DNA of 64,000 nt, taken from positions 81,486-145,485 of the forward strand of contig NZ_LRAC01000017.1 in assembly GCF_001517085.1 (NCBI RefSeq). Reading direction: 5' to 3'. The first letter of the stretch is position 1; every line of letters begins with the position of its first letter. Below, piece after piece: positions 17,209 to 25,615 of the stretch. Made by a program: the position numbers and the translations under genes. Below the pieces are notes generated by a model. The model was not told the DNA's origin, did no database searches, and saw only the letters and a program-made list of their open reading frames with translations. Source of the DNA: Paenibacillus sp. DMB5 (GTDB taxonomy: Bacteria; Bacillota; Bacilli; Paenibacillales; Paenibacillaceae).

Positions 17209-18597
17209 TTAGCCGAAAAAATCCTGCAGCTCGCGTACAATCTCCGCCTTATCATGCTCCACAACCGTCATATGCTGCGGCATATCGAACAATGCGGAAA
17301 TCTGCGGCGGGAACTCCTGCTTGATGCCGGTGAGGGCAATAGCCTCGTCGAACTTCGCCGGGTGTGCAGTTGCGAATGTAATTGCAACCTCGTCAGGCCC
17401 GCTGAAGGCTTCATAGGCAGCAATCCCGCAGGCTGTATGCGGATCAAGCAGGTAGCTGTACTCCTGCTTATATTTGCTGATGATGTCCAGACACTGCTGA
17501 TTCTTCGCGCCAAGTGCCGCGAAATCAGCCTGGACCCGGTTGAACAGCTCACCGTCCACTGTAATTTTACCGTCTGCCGCAAGCCCTGCCATATACTCCG
17601 ACAGCTTCGCCGCATCCTCATCAAGCAGATAATACAGATACCGCTCAAAATTGCTCGCCACCTGAATATCCATCGAAGGGCTGTAAGTGCTTGTAAATTC
17701 GCCCGGTTTGTATTCGCCGGTCAGGACGAAACGTTCGAGGATGTTATTTTCATTGGTGGCGATGATCAGCTTGTTGATTGGCAGGCCCATCTTTTTAGCC
17801 AGGAAGCCGGAGAAAATGTTGCCGAAGTTGCCCGAAGGTACGCTGATATTAATCTTCTTGTCACCGCTGTTCTCAATCTGCAGGTAAGCATAGAAGTAAT
17901 AAACCGTCTGGGCCAGAATACGGACAAAGTTGATGGAGTTAATCGCCCGCAGATGGTATTTGCCTTTGAAATCCAGATCGGCGAACAGCTCTTTAATCAC
18001 CTTCTGGCAGTCGTCAAAGTTCCCTTCCACAGACAAATTCAGCACGTTGCTGTCGTCCACGGTGGTCATCTGCAGCTCCTGTACCTTGCTGACCTTGTTA
18101 TGCGGATGCAGAATACAGATTTTGATGCCTTCCTTGCCGCGTACGCCCTGAATGGCCGCTGCACCGGTATCGCCCGAGGTTGCCCCGAGAATATGGATAA
18201 TTTCACCGCGCACTTTTGCAATATAAGAATACAGCTCACCCATAAACTGCAGCGCCACATCCTTGAAGGCAAACGTCGGCCCGTGGAACAGCTCCAGCAC
18301 GTACAGGGAATCATTCACTTTATGGAGAGGCGTCACTTCCGGCGCACGGAAATTGCCATAGCTGGTGTAGACCATTTCTTTGAGGTCATTATAAGGAATC
18401 TCATCATTGGTGTAGTAGGAGAAAATCTCCAGGAACAGCTCCTGGAAGCTGAGCTTGCGCCATTCCTCCAGCTTATCCGCAGAAATAACCGGAATCTTGA
18501 TTGGCACCATCAGTCCGCCGTCATCCGCCAGTCCCATCAGAACTGTATCAATAAAGCCTCTAGCTTCCACTTTTCCTCTTGTGCTTATATACTCCAT
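17209..18597 (-). CDS. thrC: Threonine synthase
   Basis: This PLP enzyme converts O-phospho-homoserine to threonine in the cytoplasm. The 462-residue protein has the long form with the N-terminal domain (MEYISTRGKVEARGFIDTVLMGLADDGGL). The PLP-binding lysine is K112 in GPTFAFKDVALQFMG, and GATSGDTGAAAI is the phosphate-binding loop. PSGNFGNIFSGF is also conserved. An AGGAGG site lies 11 nt before the ATG. It stands alone with its own terminator; hom and thrB are not in the window. Confidence 0.95.
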   Translation of the reverse strand: MEYISTRGKVEARGFIDTVLMGLADDGGLMVPIKIPVISADKLEEWRKLSFQELFLEIFSYYTNDEIPYNDLKEMVYTSYGNFRAPEVTPLHKVNDSLYVLELFHGPTFAFKDVALQFMGELYSYIAKVRGEIIHILGATSGDTGAAAIQGVRGKEGIKICILHPHNKVSKVQELQMTTVDDSNVLNLSVEGNFDDCQKVIKELFADLDFKGKYHLRAINSINFVRILAQTVYYFYAYLQIENSGDKKINISVPSGNFGNIFSGFLAKKMGLPINKLIIATNENNILERFVLTGEYKPGEFTSTYSPSMDIQVASNFERYLYYLLDEDAAKLSEYMAGLAADGKITVDGELFNRVQADFAALGAKNQQCLDIISKYKQEYSYLLDPHTACGIAAYEAFSGPDEVAITFATAHPAKFDEAIALTGIKQEFPPQISALFDMPQHMTVVEHDKAEIVRELQDFFG

Positions 18598-18700
18598 ACC
18601 TGTCTCATCCTCCTGGACCCCTCTTTATTCACTCTATACAGAACTACCCTATATATTAACACGTTTAAGCGTTAAAGTCCGTTACTTCTGTGTTAACTTT

Positions 18701-18757
18701 TGCAAGTAGAAACGGCTTCGTCGTCCTTCAGGGAAGGCGACACCCGTTTCTGCGAGA
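18701..18757. repeat. Dispersed palindromic element, copy 2
   Basis: It has the same outer arms as the element at 418-472 (AGAAACGGCT, CCGTTTCTGCGAG), with a different inner part in which CGTCCTTC still pairs with GAAGGCG. It lies between the CYTH gene and thrC. The two copies differ in the centre but keep pairing, which supports selection on the folded form. Confidence 0.72.
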
Positions 18758-18769
18758 AATTTCAGACCT

Positions 18770-18791
18770 GTATAAGTCCCTTGACTTATAC
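18770..18791. other. Perfect hairpin downstream of the CYTH gene
   Basis: GTATAAGTC and GACTTATAC form a perfect 9-bp stem with a 4-nt loop, between the palindromic element and the CYTH stop codon. There is no clean T-run, so terminator function is uncertain. Confidence 0.5.
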
Positions 18792-18826
18792 TTTCTGATA
18801 TTTCGAAAAAATACGGATAACCCGCC

Positions 18827-19321
18827 TTACTTCTTTTGCAGCTCTTTCCATACCGTTTTGTTGCTGTATTTTTTCTCGACGCTGACATCCTGCCCGAACC
18901 ATTCCGGGGCATTAAAGCTCTTGGCTTCCTCCAATGAATCAAACTCCACTTCAATCACTGTAAGCTGAAGCTGGGTATAGACGTCGATCTCTACGGTGAT
19001 GCCGTTCCATACGGCTGTGGTGCGTGTTTTGACCAGGGGAACCGCCTTGACCGCCTCGATCATCTGGTTATACAAGCCTTCCGAGATGTCATATTCAATC
19101 TCCTTGCGGCTGATGCCCTTGCCGTCCTTGAATGTATGCGTAAACGTAACCTCGCCCGAATCAAGATCGGTAATTTTGCGCACCCGCAGCTCCTGCCCGT
19201 CCTCAATTGCCAGATACGTCTGGTCAATGCTGTGCCGTGTAATTACTTTGAGCTCTCCGCTCTCAATCAGCTGCTCCGGATATTCCGGCAGCAGGAATTT
19301 GAGTTCAATTTCCATAGACAT
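18827..19321 (-). CDS. CYTH-domain protein (triphosphate tunnel enzyme family)
   Basis: The N-terminus MSMEIELKFLL carries the ExExK motif (E4, E6, K8) that defines the CYTH superfamily. Members bind triphosphates and metal in a beta tunnel, acting as inorganic triphosphatases, thiamine triphosphatases or class IV adenylate cyclases. Further conserved charges are in ELRVRKI and EVEFDSLEEAKSF. I choose the ATG at 19321 because an AGGAG site lies 9 nt before it; the ATG two codons later is possible. The protein has 164 residues. The exact substrate cannot be told. Confidence 0.85.
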   Translation of the reverse strand: MSMEIELKFLLPEYPEQLIESGELKVITRHSIDQTYLAIEDGQELRVRKITDLDSGEVTFTHTFKDGKGISRKEIEYDISEGLYNQMIEAVKAVPLVKTRTTAVWNGITVEIDVYTQLQLTVIEVEFDSLEEAKSFNAPEWFGQDVSVEKKYSNKTVWKELQKK

Positions 19322-19515
19322 GCTGTCTCTCTCCTCTGTACGCTGTACGGTATACGCTCTGCGATGTTTTATATTATTTATCATCATAGGGGCAGGTCAT
19401 ACGTTAGTCAATCGGTGAGAGGGATAGTTGCGGGGGATGGCACTCTCACTTCGCCAGTTACCTGCTCCCTCGTCGCCGCTCTCCACTTAACTTATATTTC
19501 TAAATTCAACCTGCC

Positions 19516-19710
19516 TAAGTGGATTTTCGTCACTTAATCCGGTCTTTTTTCGCCATTGGAGGTAATTAGGTGGAAAAATGCCATCTATTTTTGACTGCAA
19601 CCCCCTTTTGACGGGGAAACTGTGGAATTAAGTGGCGTTTTTCCATTTAGCATCCTCATATCCGGTAGCTAGACCAGAAATAGGTAGCGAATTTCCACTT
19701 AGTCTGCTCT
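19516..19710. repeat. Hairpin repeat array, AAGTGG stem type
   Basis: Four hairpin cores built from AAGTGG/CCACTT-like arms around a short T-rich (or A-rich) loop start near 19516, 19567, 19629 and 19681. The spacings are 51, 62 and 52 bp. The stems are imperfect copies of one another. The array lies in the 850-bp gap between the CYTH gene and ade, where I see no protein-coding gene. Confidence 0.65.
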
Positions 19711-19721
19711 GCGGCTCAGCA

Positions 19722-19880
19722 TCAGCTACTCAACCTCAGCGACTCTACATTAGTTACTTAACATCAGCGACTCTACATTAGTTACTTAACATCAGCTACT
19801 CAACCTCAGCCACTCAATTTCAGCTACTCAACTTTAGCTACTCAACATAAGCTATTCAGCATCACCTACTCAACTTCAGC
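19722..19880. repeat. Short tandem repeat, CTACTCAAC-TCAG type
   Basis: About ten degenerate copies of a 15-bp unit (consensus near CAGCTACTCAACNTC) follow one another. A 29-30 bp block containing GCGACTCTACATTAG is duplicated exactly. Stops occur in every frame, so this is not coding. Confidence 0.8.
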
Positions 19881-19991
19881 AGCCCCGCACCAACACTCTC
19901 CTTTGCTAATCCATCATTCACACAAATTACGCCAAGTTACTACTGAGCAGTACAGATCCGGCAGCGGGCATGCAGTCTCTATCCTGCTGTA

Positions 19992-20029
19992 TAAAAAAAG
20001 GGGCATCCCGTTTGGGACGCCCCTCCTTT
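19992..20029 (-). terminator. Intrinsic terminator downstream of ade
   Basis: On the minus strand GGGGCGTCCC pairs with GGGATGCCCC around AAAC, and seven T follow. It lies about 150 nt after the ade stop, past the degenerate copies of the gene's 3' end. Confidence 0.85.
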
Positions 20030-20059
20030 ATCGCTCCGCCCTAATTAACAGCAGCGCCT

Positions 20060-20208
20060 TATGCCCACGTTTCACACAGCGGAGCGGAAGCACCTCTTCC
20101 TCACTCCTCACCCAAGGGAACACCAGCAGCTGCCCCTCACGCTTCTCTCAGCGAAACCGTCAGCAGCTTCTCCCTTACGCTTCCCCCAGCGGGAACAGCA
20201 GCGGCACT
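20060..20208. repeat. Degenerate tandem copies of the 3' end of ade
   Basis: The last codons of ade (encoding PLLFPLGEA and the stop) are repeated two to three times downstream in units of about 37 bp. Each keeps GCTGCTG, a TTCCC-like block and GAAGCGTAAGGG-like ends. The copies diverge with distance from the gene. Confidence 0.6.
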
Positions 20209-21899
20209 ACCTTCCCCGCGACAACATCGATCAGCCCAAAGTCCGTAATCTTCAGCGCCGGACTTACCGGCAGAGAGTGCGTGCTGATCGACATGATCGG
20301 GTTGTAGTGGTTGTAGCCCAGCGACTCCATCGCTGTGCGCAGCCCCAGCACCCGCTCCGCCGTCTCGGCGAGCGGCGCCTCGGTCAGGATGCCGCCGACC
20401 GGCAGCGCCAGCAGGGCCAGCACTACGCCGTCACAGACGACGCAGAAGCCGCCCTGCTCGGCAATGACCGTATTGGCGGCGAGCGCCATGTCCTCCGCAT
20501 TGTGGCCGACCACGAGCAGGTTGTGGTTGTCGTGCGAATACGTCGTGGCGATTGCACCGCGCTTGATCGTGTCGCCGCCGGTCAGGCCGTAGGCGCGGCC
20601 TCCGGTTTTGCCGTACCGCTCAAAGGTAGCGATCAGGCCGCAGCCGGTGTCCTGCCATTGCAGCAGGCCGTCCTTCACTCCGGCCTCCACATGCTTCTCT
20701 TCGGTAAACGTGGACACGTTGTTGACCGTCATCACGCGCGCGCCGTAGCGGCCGTCAGGCAGCTCCGAGCGCACCGCAAAGTCACCGGCGCTAAGCGGCG
20801 CGAGCTGCACGCTCCGGTAAAAATGCGCCGGGAAGCGCGGCTCCGGCGTTGCTTGCACCTGCGGACGGCTGCGGTCCCACACCTGCGCGCCGCGCTTGTA
20901 AACCGCCTCAATCGTGAAGCTGCCGAGGTCAGACAGCAGCAGGTAGTCGGCGGTTTTGTTCGGCGCGATCACGCCGCGGTCGTCCAGCTTCATCCGCCGG
21001 GCCGGCGTGTAGGTGGCCGCATAGACAGCGGCCTCCGGCGCCATGCCCATGGCGATGGCCTTGCGGACCAGATGGTCCAGATGCCCGGTCGCTGCCAGTG
21101 AGTCGGTCATCACATCATCAGTCACGAAGCAGAAATGCTCGCTGACCGGATGCTGGATCAGATAGTCGACAACCTCCGGGGTCATCGACTTCTCCTGAAT
21201 CTCGATGAACATCCCGGCGGCAATCCGGGCGGTCAGGCCCTCAATACTCTGATGGGTATGATCGGAGTCAATCCCGGCAAAGATCAGCTGATGCAGCTCC
21301 AGATCAAGCAGCTTCGGCGTATGCCCTTCGATAACCAGACCGGGATATTTGCTGCGGACGTGCTGAAGGATCTGGTTGCTTTTGCAATCGGGATCACGGA
21401 TCACATCTACGAAATTCATCACCTCGCCGAGGCAGATCATCTGCTCCGTCGCCATCAGCTCGTCAATATCGGCAATCTCAATCGAGCCGCCCGTTGTCTC
21501 CAGCGGAGTCGCCGGCACCGAGCTTGGAATGGCGTAGAACATATCCACCAGACAGTCCTGGCTGGCCCGGATCATCTCATGCACACCTTCAACGCCGAAC
21601 ACATTGGCCATCTCATGCGGCTCGGGAACAATCGTCGTTACCCCATGCTGCAGAATACCGTAGGAGAACGTCTCCGGTGTAATCATCGTGCTCTCAATAT
21701 GCAGGTGGATATCAATCAGCCCGGGCACAAGATACTGCCCCCCAGCATCGATCGTCTCGCAAGCCTCGAACGTTTCCGCACCAAGCTGGCCGACATAGAG
21801 GAAACGCCCGTCTTTTACAGCAACATTCGCCGTCTCGAACCGTTTATAGTAACTGTTGTACACTTTAGCGTTCAGTATAAGTTGATCTGTAATCATCAT
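20175..21899 (-). CDS. ade: Adenine deaminase
   Basis: This metal-dependent amidohydrolase converts adenine to hypoxanthine. The 574-residue protein has the metal motif PGLIDIHLHIESTM near residues 58-71, EPHEMANVFG, a further metal/active-site segment GHTPKL and SDHTHQS, and CFVTDDVMTDSL. The C-terminal domain (YSHDNHNLLVVGHN, GGFCVVCDG) is typical of the ade family. AAGGAG lies 5 nt before the first of two adjacent ATGs. It is the last gene of the importer operon that includes a nucleoside hydrolase, which fits use of purine nucleosides: the hydrolase frees adenine and this enzyme deaminates it. Confidence 0.93.
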   Translation of the reverse strand: MMITDQLILNAKVYNSYYKRFETANVAVKDGRFLYVGQLGAETFEACETIDAGGQYLVPGLIDIHLHIESTMITPETFSYGILQHGVTTIVPEPHEMANVFGVEGVHEMIRASQDCLVDMFYAIPSSVPATPLETTGGSIEIADIDELMATEQMICLGEVMNFVDVIRDPDCKSNQILQHVRSKYPGLVIEGHTPKLLDLELHQLIFAGIDSDHTHQSIEGLTARIAAGMFIEIQEKSMTPEVVDYLIQHPVSEHFCFVTDDVMTDSLAATGHLDHLVRKAIAMGMAPEAAVYAATYTPARRMKLDDRGVIAPNKTADYLLLSDLGSFTIEAVYKRGAQVWDRSRPQVQATPEPRFPAHFYRSVQLAPLSAGDFAVRSELPDGRYGARVMTVNNVSTFTEEKHVEAGVKDGLLQWQDTGCGLIATFERYGKTGGRAYGLTGGDTIKRGAIATTYSHDNHNLLVVGHNAEDMALAANTVIAEQGGFCVVCDGVVLALLALPVGGILTEAPLAETAERVLGLRTAMESLGYNHYNPIMSISTHSLPVSPALKITDFGLIDVVAGKVVPLLFPLGEA

Positions 21900-21918
21900 G
21901 TCTGCTCCTTATGAAGCG

Positions 21919-22983
21919 CTACTGCACCAGCACCAGCTTCTCTTTTGGAAAATAAACCGTAACCCGCTGTCCCTGCACGAATGGCTGCTCCATCTCCTGA
22001 TTCACCGTGAACACACCCAGCTCCGTCTCCACCTGGTACTGATAGCTGCGGCCGAGGTACGTGCTGATCTGCACGGTTCCCGGCAGGATGTTACTGGCCG
22101 TACCTGGCTCCGGGTTAGCTGCAAACAGCTGCAAATCGTCAGGACGGATTGCTCCAAGCAATCCTGTGTTGCCGAGTCCTTCCGGCCGTTTGGCAGCAAG
22201 GAATTTCAGCGCACCGCGGCTCAGCTCGATATCTGAACCTTCATCATTCCGTCCGTCAAAAGCGATAAAGTTCCCGAACCCGATAAACCGGGCCACGAAC
22301 TCGCTGGCCGGATACTTGAAGATGGCCGACGGCTTGTCAAGCTGCTCGATTTTGCCATTGTTCATAACCGCCACCTGATCAGAGATCGAGAAACACTCCT
22401 CCTGGTCGTGGGAGACATAAACGGTGGTGATGCCCAGCTCCTGCTGGATGCGGCGGATCTCCACGCGCATGTTCACCCGCAGGTTGGCGTCGAGGTTGCT
22501 CAGCGGTTCGTCGAACAGCAGCAGATCCGGCTCAATGACAAGCGCCCGGGCAATTGCTACCCGCTGGCGCTGTCCGCCGGACAGGGCTGCCGGAAGTCTT
22601 TTCTCAAAGCCGCCCAGACTGACAATCTCCAGCATCCGGGTTACCCGCTTCTTCACTTCCGCTTCCTTCAGCTTGCGCAGCCGCAGGCCGAACGCCACGT
22701 TATCAAATACCGACAGATGCGGGAACAGCGCATAGCTCTGGAACACGAAGCCGAAATTACGCTTTTCGACCGGAACCTTGGTGTAATCCTTGCCGCCGAA
22801 CATGAAAGCTCCCGCTTCCGCATTCAGAAATCCGGCGATCAGGCGCAGGGTCGTTGTTTTGCCGCAGCCGCTCGGGCCGAGCAGGGAAAGCAGTTGTCCT
22901 TTTGCCAGCGACAGATTGAAATCCTCCAGTATCAGACGGTTGTCATACGCAACCGATACCTGCTCAAGACTTAAAAGTGACAT
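21919..22983 (-). CDS. ABC transporter ATP-binding protein, PotA type
   Basis: The 354-residue protein has the Walker A motif GPSGCGKTT (residues 36-44), the signature LSGGQRQR, Walker B LLLFDEPLSNLDA and the switch histidine in YVSHDQEE. A TOBE-like C-terminal domain (residues about 240-354) is the usual regulatory extension of PotA/FbpC-type ATPases. It energises the two permeases encoded just upstream. A GGAGG site lies 9 nt before the ATG. Unlike the sugar importers in this window, this importer brings its own ATPase. Confidence 0.92.
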   Translation of the reverse strand: MSLLSLEQVSVAYDNRLILEDFNLSLAKGQLLSLLGPSGCGKTTTLRLIAGFLNAEAGAFMFGGKDYTKVPVEKRNFGFVFQSYALFPHLSVFDNVAFGLRLRKLKEAEVKKRVTRMLEIVSLGGFEKRLPAALSGGQRQRVAIARALVIEPDLLLFDEPLSNLDANLRVNMRVEIRRIQQELGITTVYVSHDQEECFSISDQVAVMNNGKIEQLDKPSAIFKYPASEFVARFIGFGNFIAFDGRNDEGSDIELSRGALKFLAAKRPEGLGNTGLLGAIRPDDLQLFAANPEPGTASNILPGTVQISTYLGRSYQYQVETELGVFTVNQEMEQPFVQGQRVTVYFPKEKLVLVQ

Positions 22984-23013
22984 TGCGTTATGCCTCCGTT
23001 ATCCTTTAATTGG

Positions 23014-23802
23014 CTATCTTTTGGTGAAATAAGCGAATCCCATCAGCCGCTCGATGACGAACATCAGCGCTGCCGTCAGCACCATCAGAATGACGGAGAT
23101 CGCGGCAATTGTAGGATCGAAGTAATTTTGCACATAGGTCAGCATTTGAATCGGCAGGGTACTGATCCCCGGACCGGTCATGAAGACGGAGATATCCACG
23201 TTGTTGAACGATTCCAGAAAAGCGATCAGAATCGCCGCCAGAATCCCCGAGCGGATGTTGGGCAGCACGATTTTGAAGAAGGTATAGATTCTTGAAGCAC
23301 CAAGACTCTGTGCCGCCTCCTCCACCGCGAAATCGAAATTCTCCAGGCTTGAAGCAATAACCCGGATAATAAACGGCAGCATAATTACCGTATGGCCAAT
23401 CAGCAGCCCGGCGTAAATCGGCAGACCGTAGACGACAATCAGATAGCGCAGCAGCGTGAAGCCCAGCACGATTCCGGGAATCAGCACCGGCGACAGGAAA
23501 ATCGCATTCAGCGTATCCCGCCCGCGGAACCGGTAACGGCTCAGCGCATAGGCCGCAGGCACACCCAGCAGGAGCGCCAGCAGATTGCCGAGCAGCGAGA
23601 TGATAATGGAGGTTTTGAAGGTGTCCATAAAGGCGCTGACCTCAAAAATATTCCGGTACCATTTCAGCGAAAAGCCCTCAGGGGGGAATTTCAGGACCGT
23701 GCCCGGCTCAAAGGATGTAATCGAAATGATCACGAGCGGACCCAGCAAAAATATAAAGACCAGCAGCGTGTACAAGGACAGCGCGCGGTTACCTTCCTTC
23801 AT
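23014..23802 (-). CDS. ABC transporter permease, PotC type
   Basis: The 262-residue protein has six hydrophobic segments and an EAA loop (AVEEAAQSLGASRIYTFFKIVLPNI). It resembles the PotC half of polyamine-type importers. It begins 4 nt after the PotB-type gene ends, with AAGGGGTGAG before the ATG. The importer's substrate is probably a purine nucleoside or base judging by its enzyme neighbours, not a polyamine. Confidence 0.9.
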   Translation of the reverse strand: MKEGNRALSLYTLLVFIFLLGPLVIISITSFEPGTVLKFPPEGFSLKWYRNIFEVSAFMDTFKTSIIISLLGNLLALLLGVPAAYALSRYRFRGRDTLNAIFLSPVLIPGIVLGFTLLRYLIVVYGLPIYAGLLIGHTVIMLPFIIRVIASSLENFDFAVEEAAQSLGASRIYTFFKIVLPNIRSGILAAILIAFLESFNNVDISVFMTGPGISTLPIQMLTYVQNYFDPTIAAISVILMVLTAALMFVIERLMGFAYFTKR

Positions 23803-23806
23803 GTTC

Positions 23807-24625
23807 TCACCCCTTCGGATTCAGGCGGTTGGCCCAGGCGTTCATCAGCCCCACCACCACAAATGTAATGACAATCATAATGACAGCGATAACCGAGGCC
23901 GCCTGCCAGTCGTTCAGCGTCATGGCGTTCTGGTACAGGAAGGTGGAGACCACCCGCTCCTTACCGCCGAGCAGCGCCGGTGTTGTATACGCCGTAAGGC
24001 TGCCGACAAAGACGAGAATGCCGCCGATAATCAGGCCCGGCACCGTCAGCGGGAAGGTGATTTTGCGGAATGCGGCAAACGGGGAAGCCCCCAGACTGCG
24101 CGCCGCCCGCACCAGCTCGTGATCCAGATTCTCCATAACCCCGAGCAGGGTGATGATGATCAGCGGCAGGAACAGATGTACAAGCCCGATCATCATTGCC
24201 GTCGGCGTGTAGAGGATGTCCAGCGGCTTATCGATCAGTCCGGTGTTGACCAGGAAGGAGTTGATCAGCCCTTTTTTGCCGAGAATAATCATCCAGCTAA
24301 AAGAACGAACAACCGGACTCGTCAGCAGCGGAAAAATCGACAATGCCAGAAGAATGCTCTTCTTGCGGGCGCTTGCCCGTGAGATATAATAAGCCGCCGG
24401 ATAACCGAGCAGCATGCAGACCAGCGTTGTCACCACGCTCACCCGGAGCGTAGTCAGCAGGATGCGGTTAAAGTACCCGTCCCGGAAAAAATGCAGATAC
24501 CCTTCCAGCGTCAGCTTCCCGTCCTGCACAAAAGTCGAGGCAACCGTCAGCGTAATCGGGACCAGCATGAAGGCCGCAAGGAATAATAGGCCCGGCAGCA
24601 GCAGGTACAATGCTTTTTTGTTCAT
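23807..24625 (-). CDS. ABC transporter permease, PotB type
   Basis: The 272-residue protein has an N-terminal membrane segment (ALYLLLPGLLFLAAFMLVPI) and an EAA loop (ELVRAARSLGASPFAAFRKITFPL). It is the first permease of the importer and lies 25 nt after the nucleoside hydrolase gene. The GAAGGACGGGAG stretch before the ATG is an acceptable ribosome binding site. Confidence 0.9.
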   Translation of the reverse strand: MNKKALYLLLPGLLFLAAFMLVPITLTVASTFVQDGKLTLEGYLHFFRDGYFNRILLTTLRVSVVTTLVCMLLGYPAAYYISRASARKKSILLALSIFPLLTSPVVRSFSWMIILGKKGLINSFLVNTGLIDKPLDILYTPTAMMIGLVHLFLPLIIITLLGVMENLDHELVRAARSLGASPFAAFRKITFPLTVPGLIIGGILVFVGSLTAYTTPALLGGKERVVSTFLYQNAMTLNDWQAASVIAVIMIVITFVVVGLMNAWANRLNPKG

Positions 24626-24650
24626 TCTAATGACTCCCGTCCTTCTTCTG

Positions 24651-25613
24651 CTATTGGTTCAGGCTGTTAAAGCTATTGCTGTTCAAGCTGTGAATGAAGC
24701 ATTCCAGAAAAGCGGGCGCATCCACCTCCAGGCAGACACCGGCATTCGCCGGCCGTCCCAAACGGTTCTGGAAATCACAGACGGTCTGGCCGTCGCAGAG
24801 GTCACTTCTTGTCTCAACATCCACAAAGTAATCGCGCACAGTAACGAACGAGCGGTTCAGTGCCACACCCACCGCCAGCGGATCATGCAGCGCACAGGCC
24901 TGTACACCGTTCCGTTCAAAATAACGCGTGCGGTAATCCGCCGTACTCTTCTCCACATAATCACGGATCACCGGATTTTGCAGCTTGCCAATATCGTCTG
25001 CGCTTAGCAGCGCCTTGCGGGTCACATCCAGCCCGACCAGCGTCAGCCGGGGGAACCCGGCCGCCAGCACCAGCTTGGCTGCCTCCGGGTCAACGTACAT
25101 GTTGTATTCCGCCGTCGGCGTAATGTTGCCGAAGCTCTGCACCACACCGCCCATCACAATCACCTCGGCGGCATGCTGCGTCAGCTCAGGGCATTTGTGC
25201 AGGGCACGCGCAAGATTGGTCAGTGGCGCTGTCATAATCAGCGTGACCTCTCCAGGCTGCGCCAGCACCTGGCGGATGATGAAATCCTCCGCCCGTTCTG
25301 CTTCAGGCCGCTTCGTTACCGTCATATCGGCCAGTGCGCCGCCGATGCCGTCCGAGCCGTGTACACGGTGCTCGAACACGCTATCCCGGACCAGCGGCTG
25401 GCCTGCCCCGCGGAAGACCGGAATCTGCCCGGATACGCCGAGCAGCTCCAGAATCTTGCAGGTATTCAGGGTCGCCTGATCCAGCGAGACATTGCCGCTG
25501 ACGGTGGTAATCCCGAGAATCTCGAGCTCCCCGCTCGTGACAGCCAGCATAATCGCCAGCGCATCGTCAACTCCTGTATCTACATCGAGAATGACCTTTT
25601 TGCGTACTGTCAT
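24651..25613 (-). CDS. Nucleoside hydrolase (IunH/RihA-like)
   Basis: The enzyme splits a ribonucleoside into free base and ribose. The calcium-binding motif DVDTGVDDA (residues 10-18) is diagnostic of the family. HGSDGIGG (residues about 80-90), LIMTAPLTNLA, VMGGVVQSFGNITPTAEYNMYVDPEAA and LHDPLAVGVALN complete the conserved sites. Length is 320 residues, standard. It has no signal peptide, so it acts inside the cell after import. It is placed between the SBP and the permeases, unusual for an enzyme and strong evidence that the importer carries a nucleoside. The start is 2 nt after the SBP stop. Confidence 0.93.
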   Translation of the reverse strand: MTVRKKVILDVDTGVDDALAIMLAVTSGELEILGITTVSGNVSLDQATLNTCKILELLGVSGQIPVFRGAGQPLVRDSVFEHRVHGSDGIGGALADMTVTKRPEAERAEDFIIRQVLAQPGEVTLIMTAPLTNLARALHKCPELTQHAAEVIVMGGVVQSFGNITPTAEYNMYVDPEAAKLVLAAGFPRLTLVGLDVTRKALLSADDIGKLQNPVIRDYVEKSTADYRTRYFERNGVQACALHDPLAVGVALNRSFVTVRDYFVDVETRSDLCDGQTVCDFQNRLGRPANAGVCLEVDAPAFLECFIHSLNSNSFNSLNQ

Positions 25614-25615
25614 CC

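Noticed and set aside
17254..18675. Plus-strand frame of about 473 codons opposite threonine synthase
   Set aside because: Threonine synthase on the other strand is unmistakable; this frame shows no motif.
20061..21101. Long plus-strand frame opposite ade
   Set aside because: It is an antisense shadow in GC-rich sequence, rich in Arg and His, without a ribosome binding site or domain; the ade frame has all catalytic motifs.
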